Assembly (NCBI RefSeq): GCF_004762095.1
Contig: NZ_SIJH01000001.1
Span: 62,001 to 126,000, forward strand
Length of the DNA: 64,000 nt
Origin: Tabrizicola caldifontis
Lineage (GTDB): Bacteria; Pseudomonadota; Alphaproteobacteria; Rhodobacterales; Rhodobacteraceae
Reading direction: 5' to 3'
Shown here: positions 38,224-48,297 of the stretch, piece after piece
Layout: each line of letters begins with the position of its first letter
Position numbering within the stretch: position 1 is the stretch's first letter
Made by a program: the position numbers and the translations under genes
Notes under the pieces: model-generated
What the model saw: only the letters and a program-made list of their open reading frames with translations
Told to the model about the DNA's origin: nothing
Database searches by the model: none

Positions 38224-38523
38224 CGGGGGAAAACTGTCCTCAATCTGCCGCGGCGATGCTGGCGGAATGTGCGTTTCCTGTTGCCGTCACCGAACCACAG
38301 ATCCTGATGCCTGGATCGATCAAGTCCTCTCCGCCAGATCCGCCCAAGGGGGTTTCGTGCTTCGCGCCATCGGCTTGGGTTGCTGCCGAAGCCGGCCATG
38401 ACCGCTTCATTGCCGAGGCCAGAAGACGCGGGATTCACCTGCTGCTGACCCACACTTGGTGCATCGTGGTCTGCAACAGCGGCCCGATACGCATGCGTTT
38501 CTGATTTTTTGTGAAAAATCGCC
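38224..38523. other. 300-bp gap without a supported gene
   Basis: An open frame of 94 codons starts at the ATG overlapping the cytochrome stop (38220-38504, MTGENCPQSAAAMLAECAFP) but shows no family match, no ribosome-binding site of its own and unusual Cys/Pro content. No hairpin with T-run is seen. I regard it as probably noncoding or a remnant. Confidence 0.4.
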
Positions 38524-39468
38524 TCAGCCTCGCCCCGCCTGCCGGGCCGTCCGCATGCGGGCGAAATCGTCGCCCGCATGGTACGAGGACCGCGTCAGCG
38601 GCGTGGCCGAGACCATGAGGAACCCCTTGCCCCAGGCGGCAGTCTCATAGGCCTTGAACTCCTCGGGCGTGACGAAGCGGGCCACGGCGTGGTGTTTTGG
38701 CGTCGGTTGCAGATACTGGCCGATGGTCAGGAAATCGACACCGGCCGACCGCATGTCATCCATCACCTGCAGCACGGCCTGCCGATCCTCGCCCAGACCG
38801 ACCATGATGCCCGACTTGGTGAACATCAGCGGGTCAAGCTCCTTTACCCGCTGCAGAAGCCGCAGGCTGTGGAAATAGCGCGCACCGGGGCGCACCTCGG
38901 GATAAAGCCCCGGCACTGTTTCAAGGTTGTGGTTCAGCACGTCCGGTCGCGCAGCGACCACGACTTCCAGCGCCTCGGGCCCGCATCGCAGGAAATCGGG
39001 AATCAGCACCTCGATCGTCGTCTCGGGCCGGCGGTGTCGGATCGCCCGGATCGTCTGTGCGAAATGCTCTGCCCCGCCATCGGGCAGGTCGTCACGATCG
39101 ACCGAGGTGACAACGACATGGTTCAGGCCAAGCTCGGCCACGGCATGGGCCACGCGGCCTGGCTCGAAGGGATCAAGCGCCTGCGGCTTGCCGGTCGCCA
39201 CATTGCAGAAGGTGCAGCCGCGCGTGCAGATTTCGCCCATGATCATCATGGTGGCGTGGCCCTGGGACCAGCACTCGCCCACGTTGGGGCAACCGGCCTC
39301 TTCGCAGACGGTGACCAGCTTCTTTTCGCGCAGGATGTTGCGGGTCTGCCTGTAGCCTTCCGACGTCGGCGCCTTTACCCGGATCCAGGACGGTTTCTTT
39401 GGCTGGGCATTGTCCGGCCGATGCGCCTTTTCGGGGTGGCGCTGTTCGGAAAGCTTGAGGTCGCGCAC
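38524..39468 (-). CDS. lipA: Lipoyl synthase
   Basis: Radical-SAM enzyme inserting sulfur into octanoyl groups on lipoate-dependent proteins. 314 residues. The auxiliary cluster ligands are [12 protein letters not shown], the radical-SAM motif is CTRGCTFC, and the C-terminal RSSYHA provides the conserved Ser ligand. I choose the GTG at 39468 (VRDLKLSEQ, preceded by GGGGGAA). A longer frame to 39558 adds unconserved sequence. It consumes an Fe-S cluster each turnover, so it depends on the Suf system at the left end. Confidence 0.96.
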   Translation of the reverse strand: MRDLKLSEQRHPEKAHRPDNAQPKKPSWIRVKAPTSEGYRQTRNILREKKLVTVCEEAGCPNVGECWSQGHATMMIMGEICTRGCTFCNVATGKPQALDPFEPGRVAHAVAELGLNHVVVTSVDRDDLPDGGAEHFAQTIRAIRHRRPETTIEVLIPDFLRCGPEALEVVVAARPDVLNHNLETVPGLYPEVRPGARYFHSLRLLQRVKELDPLMFTKSGIMVGLGEDRQAVLQVMDDMRSAGVDFLTIGQYLQPTPKHHAVARFVTPEEFKAYETAAWGKGFLMVSATPLTRSSYHAGDDFARMRTARQAGRG

Positions 39469-39640
39469 GAAAGTTCCCCCCTGACGGACCGTCCTTCCTG
39501 CCAGATAAGGCCAAACGGCCGCCAAGGCAACGCGAAGAGCCCCCACAACGCTGCTCACCCCCCTTGCGAAAGGGACAAGACTTGATCCGGGTCAAGGACC
39601 GGAACTTGCCGACGGGGCAGACAGGCGCCATGAGGAGAAA

Positions 39641-40213
39641 ATGATGACATTGCCGGAACTGACCCTAGCCGTGATTGCGCTGCTGGTGACACCGGGGCCG
39701 ACAAACACGCTGATGCTGGTCGCGGGGGCCGAACGCGGCCTTGCCGGCGCGGCACGGCTCATCCCGGCGGAACTGGCGGGCTATCTGACGACAATCCTGC
39801 CGTTGGCGCTGGTCGGCGCGACGGTGCTGGCCGCCTGGCCAGGGCTGCATGCTGCCGTCACGCTGACAGCAGGGATGTGGGTGGCGGTGCTGGCGGTTCG
39901 ATTGTGGGGTCTGCCCGCCACGGGAGAGGTGGGCCCTGTCGATGCCCGCGCAGTGTTCGTGACCACGGCGCTCAATCCCAAGGCGCTGATCTTCGGGCTG
40001 GCAATCCTGCCTTCGCCCGAACGGCTGGGCACAAATCTGACCATCTTCGCGGGGCTGGTCGTGGCAGTGGCCCTGCTTTGGGCAACAACAGGTGCCGCGC
40101 TGCGGGGCGGGTCGCGCGGCCAGCCGCGCGCGCTGCAACTGCTGCGGCGGCTGGCCTCGGTCTGGCTGGGGGCGGTTTCGCTTGTGCTGATCCTGCGCGG
40201 CGCGGGGGCCTGA
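39641..40213 (+). CDS. LysE/RhtB-family exporter
   Basis: A 190-residue inner-membrane amino-acid exporter-type protein with about five to six hydrophobic segments. The hallmark N-terminus PELTLAVIALLVTPGPTNTLML and the block ALNPKALIFGLAILP are seen. The exported compound is unknown. GAGGAGAAA lies just before the ATG at 39641. It faces away from lipA and toward the DUF6456 gene (convergent). Confidence 0.85.
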   Translation: MMTLPELTLAVIALLVTPGPTNTLMLVAGAERGLAGAARLIPAELAGYLTTILPLALVGATVLAAWPGLHAAVTLTAGMWVAVLAVRLWGLPATGEVGPVDARAVFVTTALNPKALIFGLAILPSPERLGTNLTIFAGLVVAVALLWATTGAALRGGSRGQPRALQLLRRLASVWLGAVSLVLILRGAGA

Positions 40214-40219
40214 TCCGCC

Positions 40220-41371
40220 CTAGCCTATCAGCGGGCCGGCCTTGCCATAGGTTTCGTCGTAATGCCGTCTCAGACGCATCAGCGCGATCCTGAGGACGAT
40301 CTTGCCCGAACGCGCTGCCCAGCCCAGACGCCTTTCGGCGACCTCCAGCCCTTCCAGGAAGCAGCAGCAGCGCAATGCGACATCACCCAGCCCAGGCCCC
40401 AGATCGCGCAGTGCCGCAGCCACCCGCGCCCTGGCCTGCGAAGGCCCCTCGGCAAGACCGCTGTCGGGCCTGAACGTGCCCCGGTCACCGCCGGTCAGAA
40501 ACCTGTCCCAGTTCTGCGCCACGCGCGGACCCATCTGCGCCAGCTCGAAATCCTCGCGCAGCCGTTCGGCTGCGTCCACCAGATCGGGCTCGAGAAAGGG
40601 CTTGCCGTCCCGGTCCAGTCTGCGACCCAGAAGCGCGACCGGGCTTTCCGCAACATTGTAGCGCACCTTGCGCGGCCCGTCGTCGTCGATCACCTCACGC
40701 TCATCCCAATGCCGGTGCTGATCGCCGAACTCTGCGCCTGCCTCGGCCAGACCCCGACGCCGCCGCTCTTCCTCCTCGGTCATCCGCCTCAACGCGGCAC
40801 GGCCCGCCGCCGTGATCTCGTAGGCCGAAACCCGGCCCGCCTTGCGGCAGGCGATCCAGTCCTTGAGGATGAAAGCTTGCGCCACCGCACGGTCCAGCAC
40901 TGCGGTGCGCAGGCTGCGGCCATCGGGCAGTTCGCGCAGCACGGCCGCCTTCTCCATCTCCGGGGCAATGGCCAGGACCGCTCCCGGCTCGACCAGTCGG
41001 CGCAAGACCCGGCGGCCTTCGCGGGCAAGGGCGGCTTCGTCACAAAGGACAGTCTTTGCGGTGTGACGCATGGCAGCTGACATGGGTACGTCTTCCTTTC
41101 GGGCTGGGTCGTCGGCCGGTCGCTGGGCCAGTCGGGCAATCGCATCAAGCGCCTCGTCCATCAGAGGATCCTCGCGCCGGCCTTCGAAGCGGCGCACCTG
41201 GCGCAGGATCGTGGAAGCATGCATCCCCTCGCGCCGCGCAAGCGCGCGAAGGGACGTGCCCTCCTCCGTATGGTCAAGGTAGTGGCGCACGGCAGCGGGC
41301 AGCCAGGAAGGCAGGCTGGCAGCAGCCAGGTCTGGCAAGTCGATCGTCCCGTCTTTGTCCACCCCGAGCAT
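40220..41371 (-). CDS. DUF6456 protein with N-terminal helix-turn-helix
   Basis: A 383-residue cytosolic protein. Residues ~35-65 (EEGTSLRALARREGMHASTILRQVRRFE) form a helix-turn-helix that suggests DNA binding. A middle winged-helix-like part around AGRVSAYEITAAGRAALRRM is followed by the DUF6456 domain (PVALLGRRLDRDGKPFLEPD, then AERLREDFELAQM). Function unknown. It is divergent from the DUF6477 gene, with a 193-bp gap that contains a CtrA-like site. The two are neighbours in many Rhodobacteraceae by my recollection. Confidence 0.8.
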   Translation of the reverse strand: MLGVDKDGTIDLPDLAAASLPSWLPAAVRHYLDHTEEGTSLRALARREGMHASTILRQVRRFEGRREDPLMDEALDAIARLAQRPADDPARKEDVPMSAAMRHTAKTVLCDEAALAREGRRVLRRLVEPGAVLAIAPEMEKAAVLRELPDGRSLRTAVLDRAVAQAFILKDWIACRKAGRVSAYEITAAGRAALRRMTEEEERRRRGLAEAGAEFGDQHRHWDEREVIDDDGPRKVRYNVAESPVALLGRRLDRDGKPFLEPDLVDAAERLREDFELAQMGPRVAQNWDRFLTGGDRGTFRPDSGLAEGPSQARARVAAALRDLGPGLGDVALRCCCFLEGLEVAERRLGWAARSGKIVLRIALMRLRRHYDETYGKAGPLIG

Positions 41372-41417
41372 TCAGGCGAAGTCCGGCCAGGGACATCCGC
41401 AACCTTGGGTGGAAATG

Positions 41418-41433
41418 GTTACCTGTTTGTTAA
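41418..41433. promoter_or_regulatory. CtrA-like box in the DUF6456/DUF6477 divergent region
   Basis: GTTAC-N7-TTAA, one base from the CtrA consensus GTTAA-N7-TTAA read on this strand. It lies 46 bp upstream of the DUF6456 start and 131 bp upstream of the DUF6477 start. Candidate only. Confidence 0.3.
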
Positions 41434-41564
41434 GCGTTCGGCCGGCCTTAACCCTTGATCCGAAATCCTAAACTTTTCGGTAACCTCCGCGCGCTGCCTG
41501 GCTCAGCGCGCAACGCTGGGTTGTTCTACTGCATAGTCACCTCCACCAAAGGATGGAGTGCCCC

Positions 41565-41849
41565 ATGTCGGATGTCTGGATCCTGCTTGCCACCCTGCGT
41601 CGCCCGCGGCTTCTCATGCGCGCGGCGCGGTTCGGTCTGGCAGAATACCACCGCGACCGCGATCTGCGCCGCCTGGTCCGGTCGGTCGGGTCACCTGAAG
41701 AAACCGTGCCGCGCCTGATCGAGGCAGAAGCACAACTGGAGGCAACGCGCCAGCAGGGTGATGCGCGCTATTCGGCGGCGCGCCACATCGAAGTGCTGAT
41801 TGCCCTTCTGGCTGAAGCACAGCTGCTGCGGCGCAACGCGATGGTCTGA
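41565..41849 (+). CDS. DUF6477 small protein
   Basis: A 94-residue cytosolic protein, highly basic at the N-terminus: LLATLRRPRLLMRAARFGLAEY, then a helical middle (RLIEAEAQLEATRQQG) and YSAARHIEVLIALLAEAQLL. This is the DUF6477 family of Rhodobacteraceae. Function unknown. ATG at 41565 with GGAG six bases upstream is preferred over an ATG four codons earlier. Its stop lies in a 10-bp tandem duplication (ATGGTCTGAG, ATGGTCTGAA). Confidence 0.8.
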   Translation: MSDVWILLATLRRPRLLMRAARFGLAEYHRDRDLRRLVRSVGSPEETVPRLIEAEAQLEATRQQGDARYSAARHIEVLIALLAEAQLLRRNAMV

Positions 41850-41867
41850 GATGGTCTGAAATAGAAA

Positions 41868-41893
41868 GGGGGCGGCCCTTGCGCCGCCCCTTC
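41868..41893. terminator. Bidirectional terminator between DUF6477 and the methyltransferase gene
   Basis: Stem GGGGCGGC (41869-41876) and GCCGCCCC (41883-41890). On the minus strand it is followed by TTTCTATTTC, on the plus strand by TTC. It serves the minus-strand gene best. Confidence 0.65.
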
Positions 41894-41911
41894 GCCCGGT
41901 TTAGCCGACGC

Positions 41912-43453
41912 TTAGATGAAGGCGTCCGGCATCTCGGCCTTGCGGGTCGCCACGAAGGCCTCCAGCGCCTCGCGGATGCCTTCGTCCAGCGCCGGGGGCT
42001 GGTAATCGCCAAGCAGCTTCTTCACCCGTTCGGCGGCCAGCGTCTGCGTGTCGCGGCTGCCTTCCTCGGCCCAGGTCTCGAATGGCTTGTAATCCAGCAG
42101 GTCCGACCGCCAGAAGGCTGTCTTGAAGTTGGCCTGGGTATGCGAGCATCCCAGGTAATGGCCGCCCGGCCCCACCTCGCGGATCGCGTCCATGGCCTGG
42201 CCGTTCTCGTCCATGCTGATGCCTTGTGCCAGATGGTGCAGCGTGCCCAGCTGGTCGGCGTCCATCACGAACTTCTCGTAGGACGATACCAGCCCACCCT
42301 CCAGCCAGCCGCAGGCGTGCAGCATGAAGTTCACCCCAGCCAGCAGCGCCATGTTCAGGCTGTTCGCCGTCTCGTAAGCCGCCTGCGCATCCGGAAGCTT
42401 CGAGCCGCAGAATGCCCCGCCCGACCGGTAGGGCAGGTTCATCCGCCGCGCCAGCTGCCCCGCGCCGTAGGTGATGTGCGCGGCCTCGGGCGTGCCGAAG
42501 GTGGGCGCGCCCGAGTTCATGTCGATCGAGGTCACGAAGGCGCCGAAGATCACCGGTGCGCCCGGACGGATCAGCTGCGAATAGGCCACACCTGCCAGCA
42601 CCTCGGCCAGCACCTGCGTCAGCGTCCCCGCCACCGTCACCGGGGCCATGGCGCCGCCGACGATGAACGGGCTGATGATCGCTGCCTGGTTGGCCTTGGC
42701 ATAGACCTCCAGCGCGCCCATCATGATGCCGTCGAAGGTGAGCGGCGAGTTGATGTTGATAAGCGACGTCATCACCGTGTTGCGGTCAACGAAGTCATCT
42801 CCGAACAGGATCTTCGACATCGCCACGGAATCTGCGGCACGCGAGGGTTCGGTGACGGACCCCATGTAAGGCTTGTCCGACAGCGTCATGTGCGCCAGCA
42901 GCATGTCCAGGTGCCGCTTGTTCACGGGAATGTCGGTAGGTTCGCAGACCGTGCCGCCGGAATGGTGCAGCCATTTCGACATGTAGCCCAGCTTCACGAA
43001 ATTGCGGAAGTCCTCCAGCGTCGCATAGCGGCGACCGCCTTCCATGTCGCGCACGAAGGGGGGGCCATAGACCGGCGCCAGAACCAGATTGCGTCCCCCG
43101 ATCTCGACATTGCGCTCCGGGTTTCGGGCGTGCTGGGTGAAGCTGGACGGCGCAGTTGCGCACAGCTTGCGGGCCAGACCTCGCGGGATGTGCACACGTT
43201 CGCCCTTCACGTCGGCACCCGCCTGGCGCCAACGCTCCAGCGCCTCGGGGTTTTCGACGAAGTTGACCCCGATCTCTTCCAGCACCGTCTCGGCGTTGTG
43301 CTCGATGATCTGAAGCGCTTCCTCGTTCAGGATCTCGAAGTTCGGGATGTTGCGCTGGATGAAGCGCGCGGTCTCGAAGCTGATCGCGGTGCGTTCCGCC
43401 CGGCGGCTTGCGCCGCCCCCACTGCGCGCCCGGCGCCCTGCCACTTCGTTCAT
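41912..43453 (-). CDS. Trimethylamine methyltransferase (MttB) family protein, non-pyrrolysine
   Basis: A 513-residue TIM-barrel methyltransferase of the MttB superfamily, with blocks FEILNEEALQIIEHNAETVLE, GVNFVENPEALERWRQAGA, VYGPPFVRDMEGG and PVIFGAFVTSIDMNSGAPTFG. There is no in-frame amber codon, so it belongs to the pyrrolysine-free branch that demethylates glycine betaine or other quaternary amines by transfer to a corrinoid protein. Neither a corrinoid protein nor a reactivation ATPase is encoded in the window, so the acceptor is unknown. An AGGTC stretch precedes the ATG at 43453. It faces away from guaA. Confidence 0.88.
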   Translation of the reverse strand: MNEVAGRRARSGGGASRRAERTAISFETARFIQRNIPNFEILNEEALQIIEHNAETVLEEIGVNFVENPEALERWRQAGADVKGERVHIPRGLARKLCATAPSSFTQHARNPERNVEIGGRNLVLAPVYGPPFVRDMEGGRRYATLEDFRNFVKLGYMSKWLHHSGGTVCEPTDIPVNKRHLDMLLAHMTLSDKPYMGSVTEPSRAADSVAMSKILFGDDFVDRNTVMTSLININSPLTFDGIMMGALEVYAKANQAAIISPFIVGGAMAPVTVAGTLTQVLAEVLAGVAYSQLIRPGAPVIFGAFVTSIDMNSGAPTFGTPEAAHITYGAGQLARRMNLPYRSGGAFCGSKLPDAQAAYETANSLNMALLAGVNFMLHACGWLEGGLVSSYEKFVMDADQLGTLHHLAQGISMDENGQAMDAIREVGPGGHYLGCSHTQANFKTAFWRSDLLDYKPFETWAEEGSRDTQTLAAERVKKLLGDYQPPALDEGIREALEAFVATRKAEMPDAFI

Positions 43454-43669
43454 CTAAGACCTCCGTCAGTTTGCCGCCCTTATGCCGCCAAACCTTGCCG
43501 TGCCGTCCCCCGTTTCCGTCACCTGCCAACCAAAAGCGACAAGAGCCGGCGGGGATTCCGACCTTTGCCTGCAGCGACCGACCCCTCCGACCGGGTCCGC
43601 GGGGCGTAACCCCGGCTCCGGGCCCCGCCACCCCCTTGCTTCGGCCGAAACCTCGCGCTACGCGGGCGC

Positions 43670-45244
<1,575 letters not shown>

Positions 45245-45296
45245 CCCGGTTGCCCCCGGCCGGGCTTTGCCCACGGTCGGAACGCCGAAATACGAC

Positions 45297-45323
45297 AGGG
45301 CCGCCCCATGGGGCGGCCCTTTG
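45297..45323. terminator. Terminator between convergent guaA and outer-membrane gene
   Basis: Perfect 10-bp stem GGGCCGCCCC/GGGGCGGCCC with loop AT, followed by TTTG on the plus strand. Only a weak T-run, so it may work in either direction. Confidence 0.6.
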
Positions 45324-45367
45324 TGACCCGGAAACCGTCGGTCAAAGCGTGGATCCGTCGCCCGCGT

Positions 45368-45962
45368 TCAGAACCTGAATCCGCCGCGCAGGGTGAAGGT
45401 ATTGATATCACCCTCGATATCAGACCCCTGATTGAAGTCGTAGAAGTCATACTGCCGGCGCAGATATTCCGCGCCCACGAAATAGCGCCCACCGAACTGG
45501 TAATCGGCGCCCAGGCCAAAAACCGTGCCTGTCTTGTCGATTGTCACCGTTTCATCCGACAGGAAGGATGCACGCGAAACTCCAAGCGTGCCGTACAGCA
45601 GAACATTGTGGAAGGTGTATCCGACACGCCCTTTCAGGTCGAGGAAGCGGGTATATTCATACTCGTCCTTGTAGCTGGTGCCACCGTCCGGTTCGACCTC
45701 GTATACCCCACCCTTCGATGCGGCCAGTTCAGCCCCGTACACAAGCGGTCCGTTGCCCCAGTTGTACCCGATGAAGGCGCCGAACGCGGCGCCCCTCCAG
45801 ATCGTAGGTTACCGTGTCGCTTCCGTCGTAGTAGTTTCCCCCGTCATGTGTGGCCATCGACAGACCACCATAAAGGCCCGACCAGTCGGCGCCTTGGGCC
45901 GACGCCGATCCCGCGGCAGATGAAAGCGCAAGCGCCGCAGCGACAGAGATGAGATAACGCAC
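45368..45962 (-). pseudogene. Outer-membrane beta-barrel protein gene with a single frameshift
   Basis: The upstream part starts at a GTG at 45962 (GGAGG eight bases before) with a clean signal RYLISVAAALALSSAAGSA and reads SGLYGGLSMATHDGG, then VTYDLEG. The frame then breaks: the natural continuation AAFGAFIGYNWGNGPLVYG lies in the next frame and runs to the aromatic end TFTLRGGFRF, typical of barrel proteins. The break is at a run of four G (CCCC on plus near 45795). Removing one base restores a protein of about 197 residues. Either a recent mutation, phase variation, or a sequencing error. Confidence 0.8.
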
Positions 45963-46124
45963 TACTCGCTCCTCCAAGTTCACTTGAAATTGAAAACAGG
46001 TTAACAGATGTCTGTTGGCCTTGCATCAGCCCGAGAGACCGCAACTTTCGGGATGTGGCGCGAAATCAACATCGATCCCGGCGCCTCTGGACATTGCCGC
46101 CCGGCGCAGCGAGGGTCCGGCCTC

Positions 46125-47021
46125 ATGACTCAGACCCACCACCCCCTTGCCGCCGCGCTCTGGATGACGGGTTCCATCGCGGCCTTCACCTCGATGGCCA
46201 TTGCCACGCGCGAGATCGGGGGCGAGCATGACACCTTTGAAATCCTGGCCTACCGGTCGGTGATCGGCTGGCTGATCGTCGTCGGCGCGGCGCTTGCCTT
46301 GGGGCGGCAGGGTCAGATCACGGCTGACCGGCTGGGCAGCCACGTTCTGCGCAACCTGTTCCATTTCACCGGCCAGTCGCTGTGGTTCTGGTCAATCACC
46401 CTGATTCCGCTGGCCCAGGTCTTCGCGTTGGAGTTCACCTCGCCGATCTGGGTCATGCTGCTGGCGCCGCTGGTCCTTGGCGAACGGCTTACCCGATCGC
46501 GGCTTCTGGCGGCGGCCCTGGGTTTTGCCGGCATCCTGGTGGTCGCCCGCCCCGACTTCGCCGCCCTTGACCCGGGCATCATGGCCGCCGCCGGCGCCGC
46601 CTTCTTCTTCGCCTCGACGACGCTGATGACCAAGCGGCTGACCCGGAACGAGCCCATCATCGCGATCCTGTTCTGGCTGACGCTGATGCAGGCGGTTCTG
46701 GGTGGCGTCATGGTGCTGTGGGACGGCAGGGTTGCACTGCCATCACTGGCCACCCTGCCGTGGCTTTGCGTCATCGCAGTTGCGGGCGTGACTGCGCATC
46801 TCTGCCTGACCACGGCCCTGTCGCTGGCGCCGGCCAATGTGGTGGTGCCGGTCGATTTCGCCCGCCTGCCGATCATCGCGGCCATTGGCGCGGTGTTCTA
46901 CGCCGAACCGGTCGAGGCCAGCCTGTTCCTGGGCGCCGGCCTGATCTTTCTGGGCATATGGATCAATCTGAACGCCGAAACCCGTGCGGACAGGCAACAG
47001 CGCAAGGTCACGAATCCGTGA
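46125..47021 (+). CDS. EamA-domain (DMT superfamily) transporter
   Basis: A 298-residue inner-membrane protein with about ten membrane segments in two EamA repeats (each around 5 helices). Seen: SIAAFTSMAIATREIG in the first helix pair, ALEFTSPIWVMLLAPLVLGERLT at the end of repeat 1, and PVDFARLPIIAAIGAVFYAEPVEASLF in repeat 2. The exported metabolite is unknown. The ATG at 46125 (MTQTHHPL) follows GAGGG. A frame further upstream is not supported. Confidence 0.85.
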   Translation: MTQTHHPLAAALWMTGSIAAFTSMAIATREIGGEHDTFEILAYRSVIGWLIVVGAALALGRQGQITADRLGSHVLRNLFHFTGQSLWFWSITLIPLAQVFALEFTSPIWVMLLAPLVLGERLTRSRLLAAALGFAGILVVARPDFAALDPGIMAAAGAAFFFASTTLMTKRLTRNEPIIAILFWLTLMQAVLGGVMVLWDGRVALPSLATLPWLCVIAVAGVTAHLCLTTALSLAPANVVVPVDFARLPIIAAIGAVFYAEPVEASLFLGAGLIFLGIWINLNAETRADRQQRKVTNP

Positions 47022-47101
47022 CGCGGCGTCATCAATTGACCGGTTTTCAACCTGCGCTTAGCGTTTCGGTCAGGGGAAATCTCGCAAATGGGATGGGGGA
47101 A

Positions 47102-48199
47102 ATGAAACGTATTCTCTGCTCGGCCGCCGCGCTGGCGGCCGCTGCATCCGGGGCGCAGGCCGGGGGTGTCGAGCGTTCGACACAATCAGTCGCGATCCTG
47201 TTGGAGAAGGGCCGCTACGCGGAACTGAGCTTCGGGCATTTCGATCCGACGGTCACAGGCTCGGTTCTGGGCGGGCTGCTTCCTTCGGGCGACATGTCGT
47301 CAAGCTTCAATTCCTGGAGTCTCGGCTACAAGATGGACATCGGCGACCGGATGGCCCTTGCCGTCATCGTGGACCAGCCGATCGGCGCCGATGTGGCCTA
47401 CCCCGGCACATTCGGACCGCTGTCCTATCCGCTTGCCGGAACAACCGCGACGCTGACGTCCAGCGCCGTCACCGCCCTGCTGCGCTACAGGTTCGAAAGC
47501 AACGTCTCGCTCTATGGCGGCCTGCGGTATCAGACCGTGCACGGCGAGGTGTCGATACCGCTGGTGTCGCATCCGGTATTGGGGGGCTACACGCTCGACA
47601 CAAATGACGATTCCGAATTCGGCTATGTCGTTGGTGTCGCTTGGGAAAAGCCCGAGATTGCCGCGCGGGTGGCGCTGACCTACAATTCGGCGATCACGCA
47701 TCAACTGGAGTCGCTTGAATTCGGCGTGGTGGCCGCCGGCTTCGAGACAGAGGTGCCGCAATCTCTCAACCTGGAATTCCAGACGGGCATCGCCAAGGAC
47801 ACACTGCTGTTCGGTTCGATCCGCTGGGTGGACTGGTCGGAATTCGTGATCGCACCGCCTGCCTATCTGCTCGCCACCTCGGGGCAAGCGTTGGTCGATT
47901 ATCCGAACGATCGGGTGACCTACAATCTTGGCATCGGAAGACGCTTCAGCGAAAACTGGTCCGGCGCGGTGATCCTTGGCTATGAGCCGGCCGATGGCGA
48001 ACTGACGGGCAACCTCGGCCCAACCGACGGGTTCAGAAGCGCGGGCCTTGCCGTCACCTATACGATGGACAGCCTCAAGATCACCGGCGGCATCCGGTAT
48101 GTCGATATCGGTGATGCGACGACGAACCCGCCGGTCAGCGCAAGCTTCAGCGGAAACCATGGGCTTGGTGTCGGGATCCGCGTCGGCTACACCTTCTGA
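47102..48199 (+). CDS. OmpP1/FadL-family outer-membrane protein
   Basis: A 365-residue beta-barrel. Signal peptide MKRILCSAAALAAAASGAQA is cut after AQA. The mature N-terminus GGVERSTQSVAILLEKGRYAELSFGH resembles the FadL hatch region. Strand motifs alternate to the end, which closes with IRVGYTF, an aromatic C-terminus recognised by the BAM complex. FadL-type channels take up hydrophobic compounds. The ligand is unknown. GGGGGAA precedes the ATG at 47102. A strong terminator follows. Confidence 0.85.
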   Translation: MKRILCSAAALAAAASGAQAGGVERSTQSVAILLEKGRYAELSFGHFDPTVTGSVLGGLLPSGDMSSSFNSWSLGYKMDIGDRMALAVIVDQPIGADVAYPGTFGPLSYPLAGTTATLTSSAVTALLRYRFESNVSLYGGLRYQTVHGEVSIPLVSHPVLGGYTLDTNDDSEFGYVVGVAWEKPEIAARVALTYNSAITHQLESLEFGVVAAGFETEVPQSLNLEFQTGIAKDTLLFGSIRWVDWSEFVIAPPAYLLATSGQALVDYPNDRVTYNLGIGRRFSENWSGAVILGYEPADGELTGNLGPTDGFRSAGLAVTYTMDSLKITGGIRYVDIGDATTNPPVSASFSGNHGLGVGIRVGYTF

Positions 48200-48219
48200 G
48201 CCTTGCGTACTGCCGCTGC

Positions 48220-48245
48220 AAACCCCGCCTTCTGGCGGGGTTTTT
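48220..48245 (+). terminator. Rho-independent terminator after the FadL-like gene
   Basis: Stem AACCCCGCC (48221-48229) and GGCGGGGTT (48234-48242), loop TTCT, then T-run. The clearest intrinsic terminator in the window. Confidence 0.92.
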
Positions 48246-48264
48246 CGTTGTGAAGCCAAAGGCA

Positions 48265-48284
48265 CGCGGCTAACACAGGCCGCG
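48265..48284 (+). promoter_or_regulatory. Leader hairpin in front of the P-loop gene/metA unit
   Basis: CGCGGC pairs with GCCGCG across an 8-base loop, ending 2 bases before the GAGG ribosome-binding site of the next gene. It could be a small RNA switch or chance. No known riboswitch consensus was recognised. Confidence 0.3.
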
Positions 48285-48297
48285 AAGAGGTGACGCG

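Noticed and set aside
41912-43453. Pyrrolysine amber codon in the MttB homologue
   Set aside because: No in-frame TAG. The protein is continuous over the expected length.
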